DNA of 64,000 bases from Streptococcus panodentis (GTDB lineage: Bacteria; Bacillota; Bacilli; Lactobacillales; Streptococcaceae), in contig NZ_QFAY01000009.1 of assembly GCF_017884005.1 (NCBI RefSeq), positions 1-64,000 of the forward strand, written 5' to 3'. Within the stretch, counting starts at the first letter, position 1, and each line of letters starts with the position of its first letter. The notes below the pieces were generated by a model. The model was not told the origin of the DNA, did no database searches, and worked only from the letters and a program-made list of their open reading frames with translations. A program made the translations under genes and the position numbers. Positions 26,980 through 36,029 of this stretch are shown one piece after another.

Positions 26980-28269
26980 ATGAGTAAAGAAATGCTAGAG
27001 GCCTTCCGCATTCTGGAAGAAGACAAAGGAATTAAGAAAGAAGATATTATCGACGCGGTGACGGAGTCGCTCCGTTCAGCATACCGCCGCCGTTACGGGC
27101 AGGCAGACAGCGCAGCTATTGAATTTGACGAAAAAACCGGCGATTTCCGTGTCTACACAGTCCGCGAAGTAGTGGATGAGGTCTTTGACAGCCGTTTGGA
27201 AATTAGCCTCAAAGATGCCTTAGCAATCAGCTCGGCCTACGAACTAGGCGACAAGATTAAGTTTGAAGAGGCTCCGGCAGAGTTCGGCCGGGTGGCTGCA
27301 CAGTCTGCCAAGCAGACCATTATGGAAAAGATGCGCAAGCAGACTCGGGCCATCACTTACAATACCTACAAAGAGCATGAAAATGAAATCATGAGCGGAA
27401 CGGTGGAGCGCTTTGACAACCGCTTCATCTACGTCAATCTGGGCAGTATTGAAGCGCAGCTGTCCAAGCAGGACCAGATTCCCGGCGAAGTCTTTGCTTC
27501 TCACGACCGTATCGAGGTCTTTGTCTACAAGGTGGAGGACAATCCCCGCGGTGTCAATGTCTTTGTCAGCCGCAGCCATCCAGAAATGATCAAGCGCCTG
27601 ATGGAGCAGGAAATCCCTGAAGTCTATGACGGAACTGTGGAAATCATGAGCGTGTCACGGGAAGCAGGCGATCGGACCAAGGTGGCGGTCCGCAGCCACA
27701 ATCCAAATGTAGATGCTATCGGGACCATCGTCGGACGGGGCGGTGCCAATATCAAGAAAATCACCAGCAAGTTCCACCCAGCCAAGTATGATGCCAAGAG
27801 CGACCGCATGGTACCGACTGAGGAAAATATCGATGTCATTGAGTGGGTAGCCGATCCGGCTGAATTTATCTACAATGCCATTGCGCCGGCTGAAGTGGAT
27901 CAGGTCATCTTTGATGCTGAAGACAGCAAGCGGGCTCTGGTCGTGGTACCGGACAATAAGCTTTCTCTGGCCATCGGCCGCCGCGGTCAGAATGTCCGTC
28001 TGGCAGCCCACCTGACAGGATTCAGGATTGACATTAAGTCTGCCAGCGAGTTTGAAGAAATGGAAGCGGCTCACGAGCTGGGCGGTTTTGCTCAGGATGC
28101 TGAGGTGATTGCTGCAGAAGACTTTCCTGCTGAAACGGAAGCAGAAGGATTTGCGGCTGAAGCAGAAGTGTGGGCAGAGACTGACTTTGTCGAGGCTGAC
28201 AGCGCAGAAGCTCCGGCTGAAACCTTGGAAAATCTTGATATAGAAAGCGAAGCGCAAGAACTGGAATAA
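26980..28269 (+). CDS. nusA: transcription termination/antitermination factor NusA
   Basis: The 429-residue protein has an N-terminal RNA-polymerase-binding domain (about 1-130), S1 domain (about 135-200) and KH1/KH2 (about 205-350, including GRGGANIKK and GRRGQNVRLA). An acidic Ala/Glu-rich tail of about 55 residues follows. The tail makes it longer than the pneumococcal protein, which I recall as about 378 residues. It is downstream of rimP in the usual operon. Confidence 0.96.
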   Translation: MSKEMLEAFRILEEDKGIKKEDIIDAVTESLRSAYRRRYGQADSAAIEFDEKTGDFRVYTVREVVDEVFDSRLEISLKDALAISSAYELGDKIKFEEAPAEFGRVAAQSAKQTIMEKMRKQTRAITYNTYKEHENEIMSGTVERFDNRFIYVNLGSIEAQLSKQDQIPGEVFASHDRIEVFVYKVEDNPRGVNVFVSRSHPEMIKRLMEQEIPEVYDGTVEIMSVSREAGDRTKVAVRSHNPNVDAIGTIVGRGGANIKKITSKFHPAKYDAKSDRMVPTEENIDVIEWVADPAEFIYNAIAPAEVDQVIFDAEDSKRALVVVPDNKLSLAIGRRGQNVRLAAHLTGFRIDIKSASEFEEMEAAHELGGFAQDAEVIAAEDFPAETEAEGFAAEAEVWAETDFVEADSAEAPAETLENLDIESEAQELE

Positions 28270-28279
28270 GGGGGCTGAT

Positions 28280-28576
28280 ATGGCAAAAACAAGGAAAATC
28301 CCTTTAAGGAAATCAGTGGTTTCCAACCAAGTGATTGACAAGCGCGATTTGCTGCGCATTGTCAAAAACAAGGAAGGCCAAGTCTTCATTGACCCGACGG
28401 GCAAGGCTAACGGCCGCGGTGCCTATATCAAGCTGGACAAGGATGAAGCCCTGCAGGCAAAAAAAAGGCGGGTTTTCAACCGCAGTTTCAGCATGGAAGT
28501 GGAAGAGGCTTTCTATGACGAATTGATTGCCTATGTGGACCACAAGGTTAAAAGAAGAGAGTTGGGACTTGAATAA
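28280..28576 (+). CDS. ylxR: YlxR-family (DUF448) RNA-binding protein
   Basis: The 98-residue protein between nusA and ylxQ has the GRGAYIKLD motif, a basic surface and RKIPLRKSVVSNQ start. In pneumococcus and Bacillus it binds RNA, and relatives affect RNase P. The start follows AAGGGGGC. Its end overlaps the TTG start of ylxQ. Confidence 0.92.
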   Translation: MAKTRKIPLRKSVVSNQVIDKRDLLRIVKNKEGQVFIDPTGKANGRGAYIKLDKDEALQAKKRRVFNRSFSMEVEEAFYDELIAYVDHKVKRRELGLE

Positions 28577-28865
28577 GGAAAAATTAGCCAGCTTGCTGGG
28601 TCTGGCTCAGAGGGCCGGCCGCCTCATCTCCGGAGAGGAGCTGGCTGTCAAGGCCATTCAAGAGGGGAAAGCCCATCTGGTCTTTCTGGCCCATGATGCC
28701 GGTCCCAATCTCAGCAAGAAAATCACTGATAAAAGTCATTACTACCAAGTAGAAGTATCAACCGTGTTTTCAACACTGGAATTAAGCTCTGCAGTTGGCA
28801 AGGCCAGAAAAGTGCTGGTCGTTGCAGATGCTGGTTTTACAAAGAAAATGAGGTCTCTTATGTAA
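28569..28865 (+). CDS. ylxQ: L7Ae/L30e-family protein YlxQ
   Basis: The 98-residue kink-turn RNA-binding protein shows [16 protein letters not shown] and [10 protein letters not shown]. The start is TTG 28569, inside the last codons of ylxR. The frame is open further upstream, but family members begin at this NKEKLAS. Fourth gene of the rimP-nusA-infB operon. Confidence 0.9.
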   Translation: MNKEKLASLLGLAQRAGRLISGEELAVKAIQEGKAHLVFLAHDAGPNLSKKITDKSHYYQVEVSTVFSTLELSSAVGKARKVLVVADAGFTKKMRSLM

Positions 28866-28884
28866 TAGAAGAGGAGGACAAGAT

Positions 28885-31722
28885 TTGTCTAAAGTAAGAT
28901 TGTATGAAATCGCCAAAGAACTTGGCAAAGAGAGCAAGGAGGTGGTGGCGCGCGCCAAGGAATTAGGCTTGGATGTCAAAAGCCATTCATCCAGCGTGGA
29001 AGCAGAAGCCGGCCAGCGGATTCGCAGCAGCTTCAGGCAGGCGCCTCAGGCCTCCGCAGAAAAGGCGGCCCCGCTTTCCAAGCCGGCTGCTGAAAAAGCG
29101 CCGGCAGCGCAGCCATTGACCGAAAAAACTCCTGCCAAAGAAGCCAAGCCAGTCTCCGGCGAAAAGGCGGAAGCTGCAGCAGCCCCTCAGCCTGAGCCTA
29201 AGGCAGAACCGGCCGCTCCAGCAAGACCGGCCCGGCCGCAGAGCCGCAACTTTAAGGCGGAACGCGAGGCCAGAGCCAAGGAGCAGGCAGAACGCCGCAA
29301 GCAGCAGGGCAACCGTCAGCCGCAAAAGGGCGATAAACGCGAGCGCGGCAATGAGCGCAATGAGCGCAATAAAAACCGCCGCGACCGCAATGACCGGGAC
29401 CGGGGCAGCCGCAATGACCGCCGCGACAACCGCGGTCAGGACGGCCGCCGCAGCGGCCAGCAAAATCAAGGTTTCAACGGCCAAAGCCGCCAGCAGCCCA
29501 AGCAGGGTCCTAAGATTGACTTTAAGGCACGGGCAGCGGCTCTGAAAGCCGAGCAAAATGCCGAATATGCCCGCTCCAGCGAAGAACGCTTCAAGCAGGC
29601 TCAGGAAGCCAGAGAAGCGCTGGACCGGCAGAACCGCCGCAAGGAAGCAGCACCGGCACCGGAAGCAGCAAGTCTTGCCCAAGCTGTTCAGCCAGCACCG
29701 CCGGCCGCGGCAGCAACAGCTTCTAAACCAGCAGCGGCAGCGGTAGATACACGCCGCAAAAAACAAGCACGACCAGATAAAAAACGCGAAGATTTTGATC
29801 GCGAAGAAGATGGTCCAAGAAAACAACAAAAGAATCGAAGCAGTCAGAATCAAGTGAGAAATCAAAGAAACAGTAACTGGAATCATAATAAGAAAAACAA
29901 AAAAGGGAAAGGCAATCACCATCAGGCTCCAAGGCCTGTGACGGAGCGTAAGTTCCATGAGCTGCCGACCGAATTTGAATATACAGACGGGATGACCGTG
30001 GCGGAAATCGCCAAGCGGATCAAGCGCGAACCAGCTGAAATCGTCAAGAAACTCTTTATGATGGGTGTCATGGCGACACAAAATCAGTCGCTTGACGGCG
30101 ATACCATTGAGCTTTTGATGGTGGATTACGGCATTGAAGCCAAGAAAAAGGTAGAAGTGGATACAGCTGATATTGAGCGTTTCTTCGTCGAAGAAGGCTA
30201 TATCAATCCCGATGCGCTGGAAGAGCGTCCGCCGGTCGTGACCATTATGGGACACGTTGACCACGGGAAAACGACCCTGCTGGATACCCTGCGCAATTCC
30301 CGTGTAGCAACAGGCGAAGCGGGCGGAATCACCCAGCATATCGGTGCCTACCAGATCGAGGAAAGCGGCAAGAAGATTACCTTCCTTGATACACCGGGAC
30401 ACGCGGCCTTTACCTCTATGCGGGCCCGCGGTGCCTCTGTGACAGATATCACCATTTTGGTTGTAGCTGCAGATGACGGCGTGATGCCTCAGACCATTGA
30501 GGCGATTAACCATTCTAAGGCAGCCAATGTACCGATTATCGTGGCCATCAACAAGATTGATAAGCCGGGTGCCAATCCAGAACGCGTCATCGGCGAGCTG
30601 GCTGAGCACGGTGTTATGTCTACTTCATGGGGCGGTGAGTCTGAATTTGTCGAAATCTCAGCTAAATTCAACCAGAATATTGACAGCCTGCTGGAAACGG
30701 TTCTCTTGGTGGCTGAAATTCAGGAACTGAAAGCCGACCCAACGGTTCGGGCTATCGGTACCGTTATTGAAGCACGCCTGGATAAAGGAAAAGGTGCGGT
30801 TGCGACCCTTCTCGTTCAGCAGGGAACGCTGAATGTTCAGGATCCGATTGTTGTCGGCAATACCTTCGGCCGGGTCCGGGCCATGACCAATGATCTGGGC
30901 CGCCGCGTTAAGGTGGCCGGACCGTCAACACCGGTTTCCATCACTGGTCTCAATGAAACCCCTATGGCCGGTGACCACTTTGCCGTCTATGAAGATGAGA
31001 AGGCAGCGCGGGCTGCTGGTGAAGAACGGGCCAAACGGGCCCTGATGAAACAGCGTCAGGCAACCCATCGGGTCAGTCTGGAAAACCTATTTGATACCCT
31101 TAAAGCCGGCGAAGTCAAATCTGTCAATGTCATTATCAAGGCTGATGTGCAGGGGTCTGTTGAAGCTCTGGCTGCTTCTCTGCAGAAGATTGAGGTAGAA
31201 GGCGTCAAGATTACCATCGTCCACTCAGCTGTCGGTGCCATTAATGAATCAGACGTTACGCTGGCAGAAGCTTCCAATGCCTTTATCATCGGTTTCAATG
31301 TCCGTCCGACTTCTCAGGCCCGCCAGCAGGCGGATGCCGACGATGTGGAAATCCGTCTCCACAGCATTATCTATAAGGTCATTGAGGAAATGGAAGATGC
31401 CATGAAGGGCATGCTGGATCCAGAATACGAAGAAAAAATCATCGGTGAAGCCCTTATCCGTGAAACCTTCAAGGTTTCCAAGGTGGGAACAATCGGAGGA
31501 TTTATGGTTATCAGCGGCAAGGTGACCCGCGATTCTAAGGTCCGGGTAATCCGCGACGGCGTGGTAATCTATGATGGAGAGCTGGCCAGCCTCAAGCACT
31601 TCAAGGATGATGTCAAGGAAATCACCAACGGCCGCGAGGGCGGACTCATGATTGAGGGCTACAACGACATCCAAGTGGACGATACCATCGAAGCCTATAT
31701 CATGGAAGAAATCAAGAAATAA
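28885..31722 (+). CDS. infB: translation initiation factor IF-2
   Basis: The 945-residue GTPase places initiator tRNA on the ribosome. It starts with TTG 28885 behind GAGGAGG (28871-28877), then [15 protein letters not shown]. Residues about 45-345 form a long Ala/Pro/Lys then Arg/Asn/Asp-rich linker. G1 is [13 protein letters not shown]3 DTPGH, G4 NKID, followed by domains II-IV. Codon use changes sharply to AT-rich at about 29745-29935 within the linker, then back, which may mark recombination in this low-constraint region. Confidence 0.97.
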   Translation: MSKVRLYEIAKELGKESKEVVARAKELGLDVKSHSSSVEAEAGQRIRSSFRQAPQASAEKAAPLSKPAAEKAPAAQPLTEKTPAKEAKPVSGEKAEAAAAPQPEPKAEPAAPARPARPQSRNFKAEREARAKEQAERRKQQGNRQPQKGDKRERGNERNERNKNRRDRNDRDRGSRNDRRDNRGQDGRRSGQQNQGFNGQSRQQPKQGPKIDFKARAAALKAEQNAEYARSSEERFKQAQEAREALDRQNRRKEAAPAPEAASLAQAVQPAPPAAAATASKPAAAAVDTRRKKQARPDKKREDFDREEDGPRKQQKNRSSQNQVRNQRNSNWNHNKKNKKGKGNHHQAPRPVTERKFHELPTEFEYTDGMTVAEIAKRIKREPAEIVKKLFMMGVMATQNQSLDGDTIELLMVDYGIEAKKKVEVDTADIERFFVEEGYINPDALEERPPVVTIMGHVDHGKTTLLDTLRNSRVATGEAGGITQHIGAYQIEESGKKITFLDTPGHAAFTSMRARGASVTDITILVVAADDGVMPQTIEAINHSKAANVPIIVAINKIDKPGANPERVIGELAEHGVMSTSWGGESEFVEISAKFNQNIDSLLETVLLVAEIQELKADPTVRAIGTVIEARLDKGKGAVATLLVQQGTLNVQDPIVVGNTFGRVRAMTNDLGRRVKVAGPSTPVSITGLNETPMAGDHFAVYEDEKAARAAGEERAKRALMKQRQATHRVSLENLFDTLKAGEVKSVNVIIKADVQGSVEALAASLQKIEVEGVKITIVHSAVGAINESDVTLAEASNAFIIGFNVRPTSQARQQADADDVEIRLHSIIYKVIEEMEDAMKGMLDPEYEEKIIGEALIRETFKVSKVGTIGGFMVISGKVTRDSKVRVIRDGVVIYDGELASLKHFKDDVKEITNGREGGLMIEGYNDIQVDDTIEAYIMEEIKK

Positions 31723-32149
31723 GCTAAGAAATCCCTTAAAAATTCGCAGTGAAAATAGTATTTGGCAAAAGTCAGGACTTCCAGTCCAATATCCTTTTTC
31801 ACAAAGAGTTTAGAAGGAACCTCATCCAGCTAAAACTAAAAACATAGGCGGGTGGGACAGACTCCCATGGTGGCTGTGTCCTCACTCACAGAGGGAGCTA
31901 TCTTTTGGAAGATGCTGTATAAGAACTCAACATTGAAAATGTTTAGTTCCCTTCACTCTTTTGTTTCTAAGCTCAGGCTGAAAAGGTTCCCCAAACCTTT
32001 TCACTCCCAGCCCGCGAGGCTCTCACAGTCCGGGGGACTGTGAGAGGTTGGGAATAAAACAAACGCAGTTTGTGTCAAAACAGTCCGGGGGACTGTGAGA
32101 GGTTGGGGATGAGGCTGTTGCAGAAGAAAAAATTTAGAAAGGAAATCTT
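31723..32149. repeat. dispersed repeat plus twin palindromes between infB and rbfA
   Basis: No gene is supported. 31853-31916 is one unit of the 63-base element that is tandem at 59558-59746. CTCACAGTCC ggg GGACTGTGAG near 32022-32044 is a palindrome with ten-base arms. Its core ACAGTCCGGGGGACTGTG plus AGAGGTTGGG recurs at about 32080-32108, 55 bases later. A GTTTCTA..CTCAGGCTGA block (about 31965) matches 223-242. Confidence 0.75.
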
Positions 32150-32500
32150 ATGGCAAATCATTTTCGCACAGACCGTGTCGGGATGGAAATCAAGCGCGAA
32201 GTCAATGAGATTTTGCAGAAGAAGGTCCGGGACCCAAGGGTTCAGGGTGTGACCATTACGGATGTCCAGATGCTGGGTGATCTGTCCATGGCCAAGGTCT
32301 ACTACAGTATCATGAGCGATCTGGCCTCGGACAATCAAAAAGCCCAGCAGGGCCTGAAAAAGGCAACTGGAACGATTAAGCGCGAGCTGGGCCGCAATCT
32401 GAAAATGTACAAGATTCCTGATTTGACCTTTGTCAAGGACGAATCCATTGAGTACGGCAACAAGATTGACCAGATGCTGCGCAATTTGGAGAAGAAATAA
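32150..32500 (+). CDS. rbfA: ribosome-binding factor A
   Basis: The 116-residue KH-like protein aids 16S rRNA 5' maturation in the cold. [20 protein letters not shown] and the C-terminal [14 protein letters not shown] are typical. AGAAAGGAA precedes the ATG. The normal infB-rbfA pair is split by a 427-base repeat insertion, so rbfA may rely on read-through or a promoter in the repeat. Confidence 0.95.
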   Translation: MANHFRTDRVGMEIKREVNEILQKKVRDPRVQGVTITDVQMLGDLSMAKVYYSIMSDLASDNQKAQQGLKKATGTIKRELGRNLKMYKIPDLTFVKDESIEYGNKIDQMLRNLEKK

Positions 32501-32502
32501 AG

Positions 32503-32530
32503 AACTCGGCTGAAAGGCTTAGTTTTTTTA
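32503..32530 (+). terminator. probable terminator after rbfA
   Basis: An imperfect stem AACTCGGC/GGCTTAGTT with G-U pairs is followed by T7. Confidence 0.55.
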
Positions 32531-32571
32531 AAAATTAATATAATAATTTTTAAAAAAATAGGTATATACCA

Positions 32572-32600
32572 TTTACAAATAAAAAAGAAAGCGTTATAAT
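32572..32600 (+). promoter_or_regulatory. nagA promoter with cre-like site
   Basis: TTTACA (32572-32577), 17 bases, TATAAT (32595-32600). AGAAAGCGTTATAA (32586-32599) fits the CcpA cre consensus TGWAARCGYTWNCW at 12 of 14 including the central CG and overlaps the -10. This suggests carbon catabolite repression of amino-sugar use. Confidence 0.65.
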
Positions 32601-32716
32601 AGAATCAAGAAGAACTCAGAGATTCAAAAGTGAGCAGCAGGATATGCAGATCCGTCACGGGAAGGCTCTTTTGAATGAAAGAGGAGACAGAACACAATGG
32701 CAAGGGAGGCAGTTTG

Positions 32717-33868
32717 ATGCCTACATATATCAAAGCAGATCAATTTTTCTATCCTCAGGGAATCCGTCAGGGCGGCTATTTGGAGCTGGCTGACGGCAAG
32801 TTTGGCAGGCTGCTGCAGTCTGTGCCGCAGGATGCAGAAGTCATCGACTGGAGCGGCTATTCCATTGCACCGGGTCTGGTGGACACCCATATCCATGGCT
32901 TCGGCGGCGTTGATGTCATGGACAATAACATCGAAGGCACTCTTCATACGATGAGTGAAGGGCTCTTGACGACCGGTGTGACCAGCTTTCTGCCGACAAC
33001 CCTGACCTCGTCTTATGAGCTCTTGCTGGCCGTGACAGAAAATATCGGTGCCCGCTACAAAGAAGCTACAGGTGCTAAGATCCGCGGTCTTTATTTTGAA
33101 GGGCCTTATTTCACCGAGAAATACAAGGGCGCTCAGAATCCGGCCTATATGAAAGATCCCCGTCTGGATGAGTTCCGTGCGTGGCAGAAGGCTTCGAATG
33201 GCCTGCTCAATAAGATTGCTCTGGCACCCGAACGTGAGGGTGTAGAGGAATTTGTCCGCACGATTACGGATGAAGGGGTTACGGTGGCTCTGGGCCATTC
33301 CGATGCGACTTTTGATGAAGCCAAGGCAGCTGTAGAAGCGGGGGCCAGTGTCTGGGTCCATGCCTATAATGGCATGCGCGGCCTGACCCACCGTGAGCTG
33401 GGCATGGTGGGCGCTATGTATGAGCTGCCTCACACTTATGCAGAGCTGATTTGCGACGGCCACCATGTGGATCCCAAGGCCTGTGACATTCTGATGAAGC
33501 AAAAGGGCCATGAAAACATAGCCCTCATTACTGACTGTATGACGGCTGGCGGTCTGGCCGACGGTGACTATATGCTGGGAGAATTTCCAGTGGTTGTAGC
33601 TGAGGGAACCGCCCGGCTCAAGTCAACGGGCAATCTGGCCGGCTCTATTCTCAAGCTGAAAGATGGATTGAAAAATGTGGTCAAGTGGGGCCTCGCCAAT
33701 CTTCATCAGGCTGTTATGATGGCCAGTCTCATTCCGGCCAAATCCGTCCATATCGACGATGTCTGCGGACAGATCAAGGAGGGCTACGATGCTGACTTTA
33801 TCGTTTTGGATAAAGACTTAGAGCTGGTGGCGACTTACCTTGACGGTCAAGAACGATTCCATGTATGA
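32717..33868 (+). CDS. nagA: N-acetylglucosamine-6-phosphate deacetylase
   Basis: The 383-residue amidohydrolase removes acetate from GlcNAc-6-P to give glucosamine-6-P for glycolysis and wall synthesis. Metal and active-site motifs: HIHGFGG, YFEGPYF, GHSDATFDEA, VHAYNGM and DCMTAGG. The start is ATG 32717 behind AGGGAGG (32703-32709). An in-frame ATG 42 bases upstream lacks homology and spacing. The length equals that of pneumococcal NagA. Confidence 0.95.
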   Translation: MPTYIKADQFFYPQGIRQGGYLELADGKFGRLLQSVPQDAEVIDWSGYSIAPGLVDTHIHGFGGVDVMDNNIEGTLHTMSEGLLTTGVTSFLPTTLTSSYELLLAVTENIGARYKEATGAKIRGLYFEGPYFTEKYKGAQNPAYMKDPRLDEFRAWQKASNGLLNKIALAPEREGVEEFVRTITDEGVTVALGHSDATFDEAKAAVEAGASVWVHAYNGMRGLTHRELGMVGAMYELPHTYAELICDGHHVDPKACDILMKQKGHENIALITDCMTAGGLADGDYMLGEFPVVVAEGTARLKSTGNLAGSILKLKDGLKNVVKWGLANLHQAVMMASLIPAKSVHIDDVCGQIKEGYDADFIVLDKDLELVATYLDGQERFHV

Positions 33869-34025
33869 GAAGGGCAGATATTTTAAACCAGTCTCCTTAT
33901 ATTTTTCAGAAAGAGCAGGGCAGCCTGTTCTTTTTGTGCTTTAGGCAATTCGGAGAGATTTCCTGGATTTGAATTGCTTTCTTAGGCGTGATATAATGGG
34001 ACTATAGTGTGAAAAGGAGCAGCAG

Positions 34026-34220
34026 ATGAAACGAATAGACGGAAAATTTATGGCTATGGGAATTGTTTTCCTGCTGGCAGGATTGGCTTTAAGCCGTATA
34101 TTGATGATCACTGCCGGCGCAGCTTTCATTATCTACAGTTTTTTCAGCAGGGGCATGGCGCCGACCAAGGAAAATATTTTCAGGCCCAAGTCCATACTGA
34201 AAAAGAAGGACAAGAAGTGA
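34026..34220 (+). CDS. small two-helix membrane protein
   Basis: The 64-residue product has hydrophobic segments at about 9-25 and 27-41 and a basic C-terminal tail ending KKKDKK. AAAGGAGCAGCAG precedes the ATG, and TATAAT near 33992 is the likely -10. The function is unknown. Confidence 0.75.
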   Translation: MKRIDGKFMAMGIVFLLAGLALSRILMITAGAAFIIYSFFSRGMAPTKENIFRPKSILKKKDKK

Positions 34221-34299
34221 GGACTTTTGCTCCTTAATCAATGCAGCAGCTGTTTTGCTAAAGGCAGGCAGCGAGTAGAAGGCGAAAAGGAGAAATGCG

Positions 34300-35145
34300 A
34301 TGAAAGAATATCTGTTGAACAATGGTGTGGGTATCCCAGTGCTGGGCTTTGGTACTTGGAAGGCACAGGATGGCGAAGAGGCCTATCAGGCTGTACTGGC
34401 TGCCCTTGAGGCTGGCTATCGGCACATTGATACGGCGGCTGTCTACAAGAATGAAGAGAGTGTCGGCCGGGCAATTAAAGACAGCGGCATTCCGCGGGAA
34501 GAGCTCTTTATCACGACCAAGCTTTGGAATGGCAATCATAGCTATGAAGAAGCTCGTGAGGCCTTTGCCCGCTCGATGGAGCGTCTGGGACTGGACTATC
34601 TGGACCTCTACCTCATCCACTGGCCCAATCCCAAGCCGCTGCGGGAAAATGACGCCTGGAAAAAGCGCAATGCAGAGGTCTGGCGGGCCATGGAGGATCT
34701 CTATCAGGAGGGACTCATCCGTGCAATCGGCGTCAGCAATTTCCTGCCTCACCACCTAGAGGCCTTGCTTGAGACAGCGCGCCTGACCCCTGCTGTCAAT
34801 CAAATCCGTCTGGCGCCCGGCGTCTACCAGACAGAAACGGTGGCCTTCTGCCGTGAGCAGGATATCCTGCTGGAAGCTTGGGGGCCATTCGGTCAGGGCG
34901 AGCTTTTCCAAAACCCTGCTGTACAGACCGTGGCAGACAAGTACGGCAAGACCATTGCCCAAGTCGCTCTGGCCTGGAGCCTGCAGGAAGGCTTTCTGCC
35001 CCTGCCCAAGTCGGTTAGGCCTGAACGGATTAAGAGCAATCTGGACTGCTTTGACGTCGAGCTGAGCCCAGAGGACTTAGAAGTTCTCAAAAATATCCGC
35101 GGTCTGGCTGGCGGCGCACCCAATCCGGATGGGATGGATTTTTAG
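34300..35145 (+). CDS. aldo/keto reductase
   Basis: The 281-residue AKR has D44 and Y49 (HIDTAAVYKNEESVG), the catalytic Lys in ITTKLWN and His in LIHWPNP. The cofactor-binding SVRPERIKSN lies near the C terminus. It is an NADPH-dependent carbonyl reductase of the 2,5-diketo-gluconate/glyoxal reductase type. The natural substrate is unknown. AAAGGAG precedes the ATG. Confidence 0.92.
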   Translation: MKEYLLNNGVGIPVLGFGTWKAQDGEEAYQAVLAALEAGYRHIDTAAVYKNEESVGRAIKDSGIPREELFITTKLWNGNHSYEEAREAFARSMERLGLDYLDLYLIHWPNPKPLRENDAWKKRNAEVWRAMEDLYQEGLIRAIGVSNFLPHHLEALLETARLTPAVNQIRLAPGVYQTETVAFCREQDILLEAWGPFGQGELFQNPAVQTVADKYGKTIAQVALAWSLQEGFLPLPKSVRPERIKSNLDCFDVELSPEDLEVLKNIRGLAGGAPNPDGMDF

Positions 35146-35205
35146 GTAAAGATGAGATTGTACAAAAGCTCTGACAGGGAAAGCTTGCAGGCCTAACAGC
35201 CGGCC

Positions 35206-35558
35206 CCAGTTTATGCTATTGCCATTTTCGAGAGGAATTATTTCCCGGATAATCGGGCTTTTCGGGTCTTCAGCCTGCAGGACAATCAGACTCGGCAGGA
35301 GCTGAAAGTAGAAATAGAGGGACCGGAGGGACACTCCCCTCCGGTCCAGCTTGCACTTTTAGAGCTGAAAAGTATAAGTTAGATATAGAAAGCCATAAAA
35401 AGCAGTGGCTGGAATTTTTCAGTAACCAGCCCTTTAGCAATCAGCCTGAAGCCATTATCAGGAAGGCCGAGGACCTGCTGGATATGAGCCGCTGGAGCAA
35501 GGAGGACAAGGCCGGGTTTGATGAAAAACGCCGTCAGGCAGAGAAGTTTATGAATTGA
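35206..35558 (+). pseudogene. remnant of an Rpn-family recombination-promoting nuclease/transposase
   Basis: PVYAIAIFERNYFPDNRAF, VFSLQDNQTRQELK, VQLALLEL and then, after a one-base frameshift near 35366, KYKLD, WLEFFSNQPFSNQPE and EDLLDMSRWSKEDK follow the C-terminal half of Rpn (TIGR01784, PD-(D/E)XK) proteins. The N-terminal nuclease half is gone. Confidence 0.8.
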
Positions 35559-35568
35559 ATAGCTGAAG

Positions 35569-35602
35569 AACTCCCTGGTTGGAAGAGAACCGGGGAGTTT
35601 TG
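35569..35602 (+). terminator. terminator-like hairpin
   Basis: AACTCCCTGGTT (35569-35580)/AACCGGGGAGTT (35588-35599), twelve pairs with one G-U, then a short T-run. Confidence 0.75.
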
Positions 35603-35697
35603 ATTGCTAATCGTAAGCCTGAGAATTTATGGATTCAAACATGTAAATCCGGGTATGAATCCTTTTGAAACAGGCAATAAATAGCTTAGCAGGTATA

Positions 35698-35726
35698 TTG
35701 CTCAAATACCCTAATTGTGTTAAAAT
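35698..35726 (+). promoter_or_regulatory. promoter of the telA cluster
   Basis: TTGCTC (35698-35703), 17 bases, TAAAAT (35721-35726) with TGT before it. It would give a leader of about 300 bases before the telA-like gene. Confidence 0.5.
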
Positions 35727-35798
35727 TAAAATACGATTTGATTAAGACACTATTACAGCGCAATCTGTATTTTTCTTGATAGAGTGACTTGTTTTTGA

Positions 35799-35942
35799 TA
35801 TGAATCTATTGATGAATATTTCCTAGTTGCAGGCTATTATGAAGGAGCAGATTTTCTATCAGCTAAAATCTCTCGATTTAGTGCTGTTAGTGCAATAGAG
35901 AAAATCGAATATTTAAAAACAGAAAGTAAAGCAGTTAAATAG
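35799..35942 (+). pseudogene. short gene remnant of unknown origin
   Basis: A 47-codon open stretch bounded by stops (beginning YESIDEYFLVAGYYEGADF and ending TESKAVK) reads like real helical protein but has no start or ribosome binding site. I do not recognise the family. The surrounding 35603-36029 otherwise holds no gene. Confidence 0.4.
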
Positions 35943-36029
35943 GCGACTAGCTTACTTGGGAATAAGGTTACAGCTATGTCTCAGGTAAGTTCCATTTTAC
36001 TATAAATAGGAAGGTTTGTTTTTATAAAT

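Noticed and set aside
28987-30609. 540-codon minus-strand frame opposite infB
   Set aside because: Shadow of the biased codons of the Ala/Arg-rich IF-2 linker. No ribosome binding site and composition unlike a real protein.
34258-34755. 165-codon minus-strand frame opposite the aldo/keto reductase
   Set aside because: Antisense shadow of a clear AKR gene.
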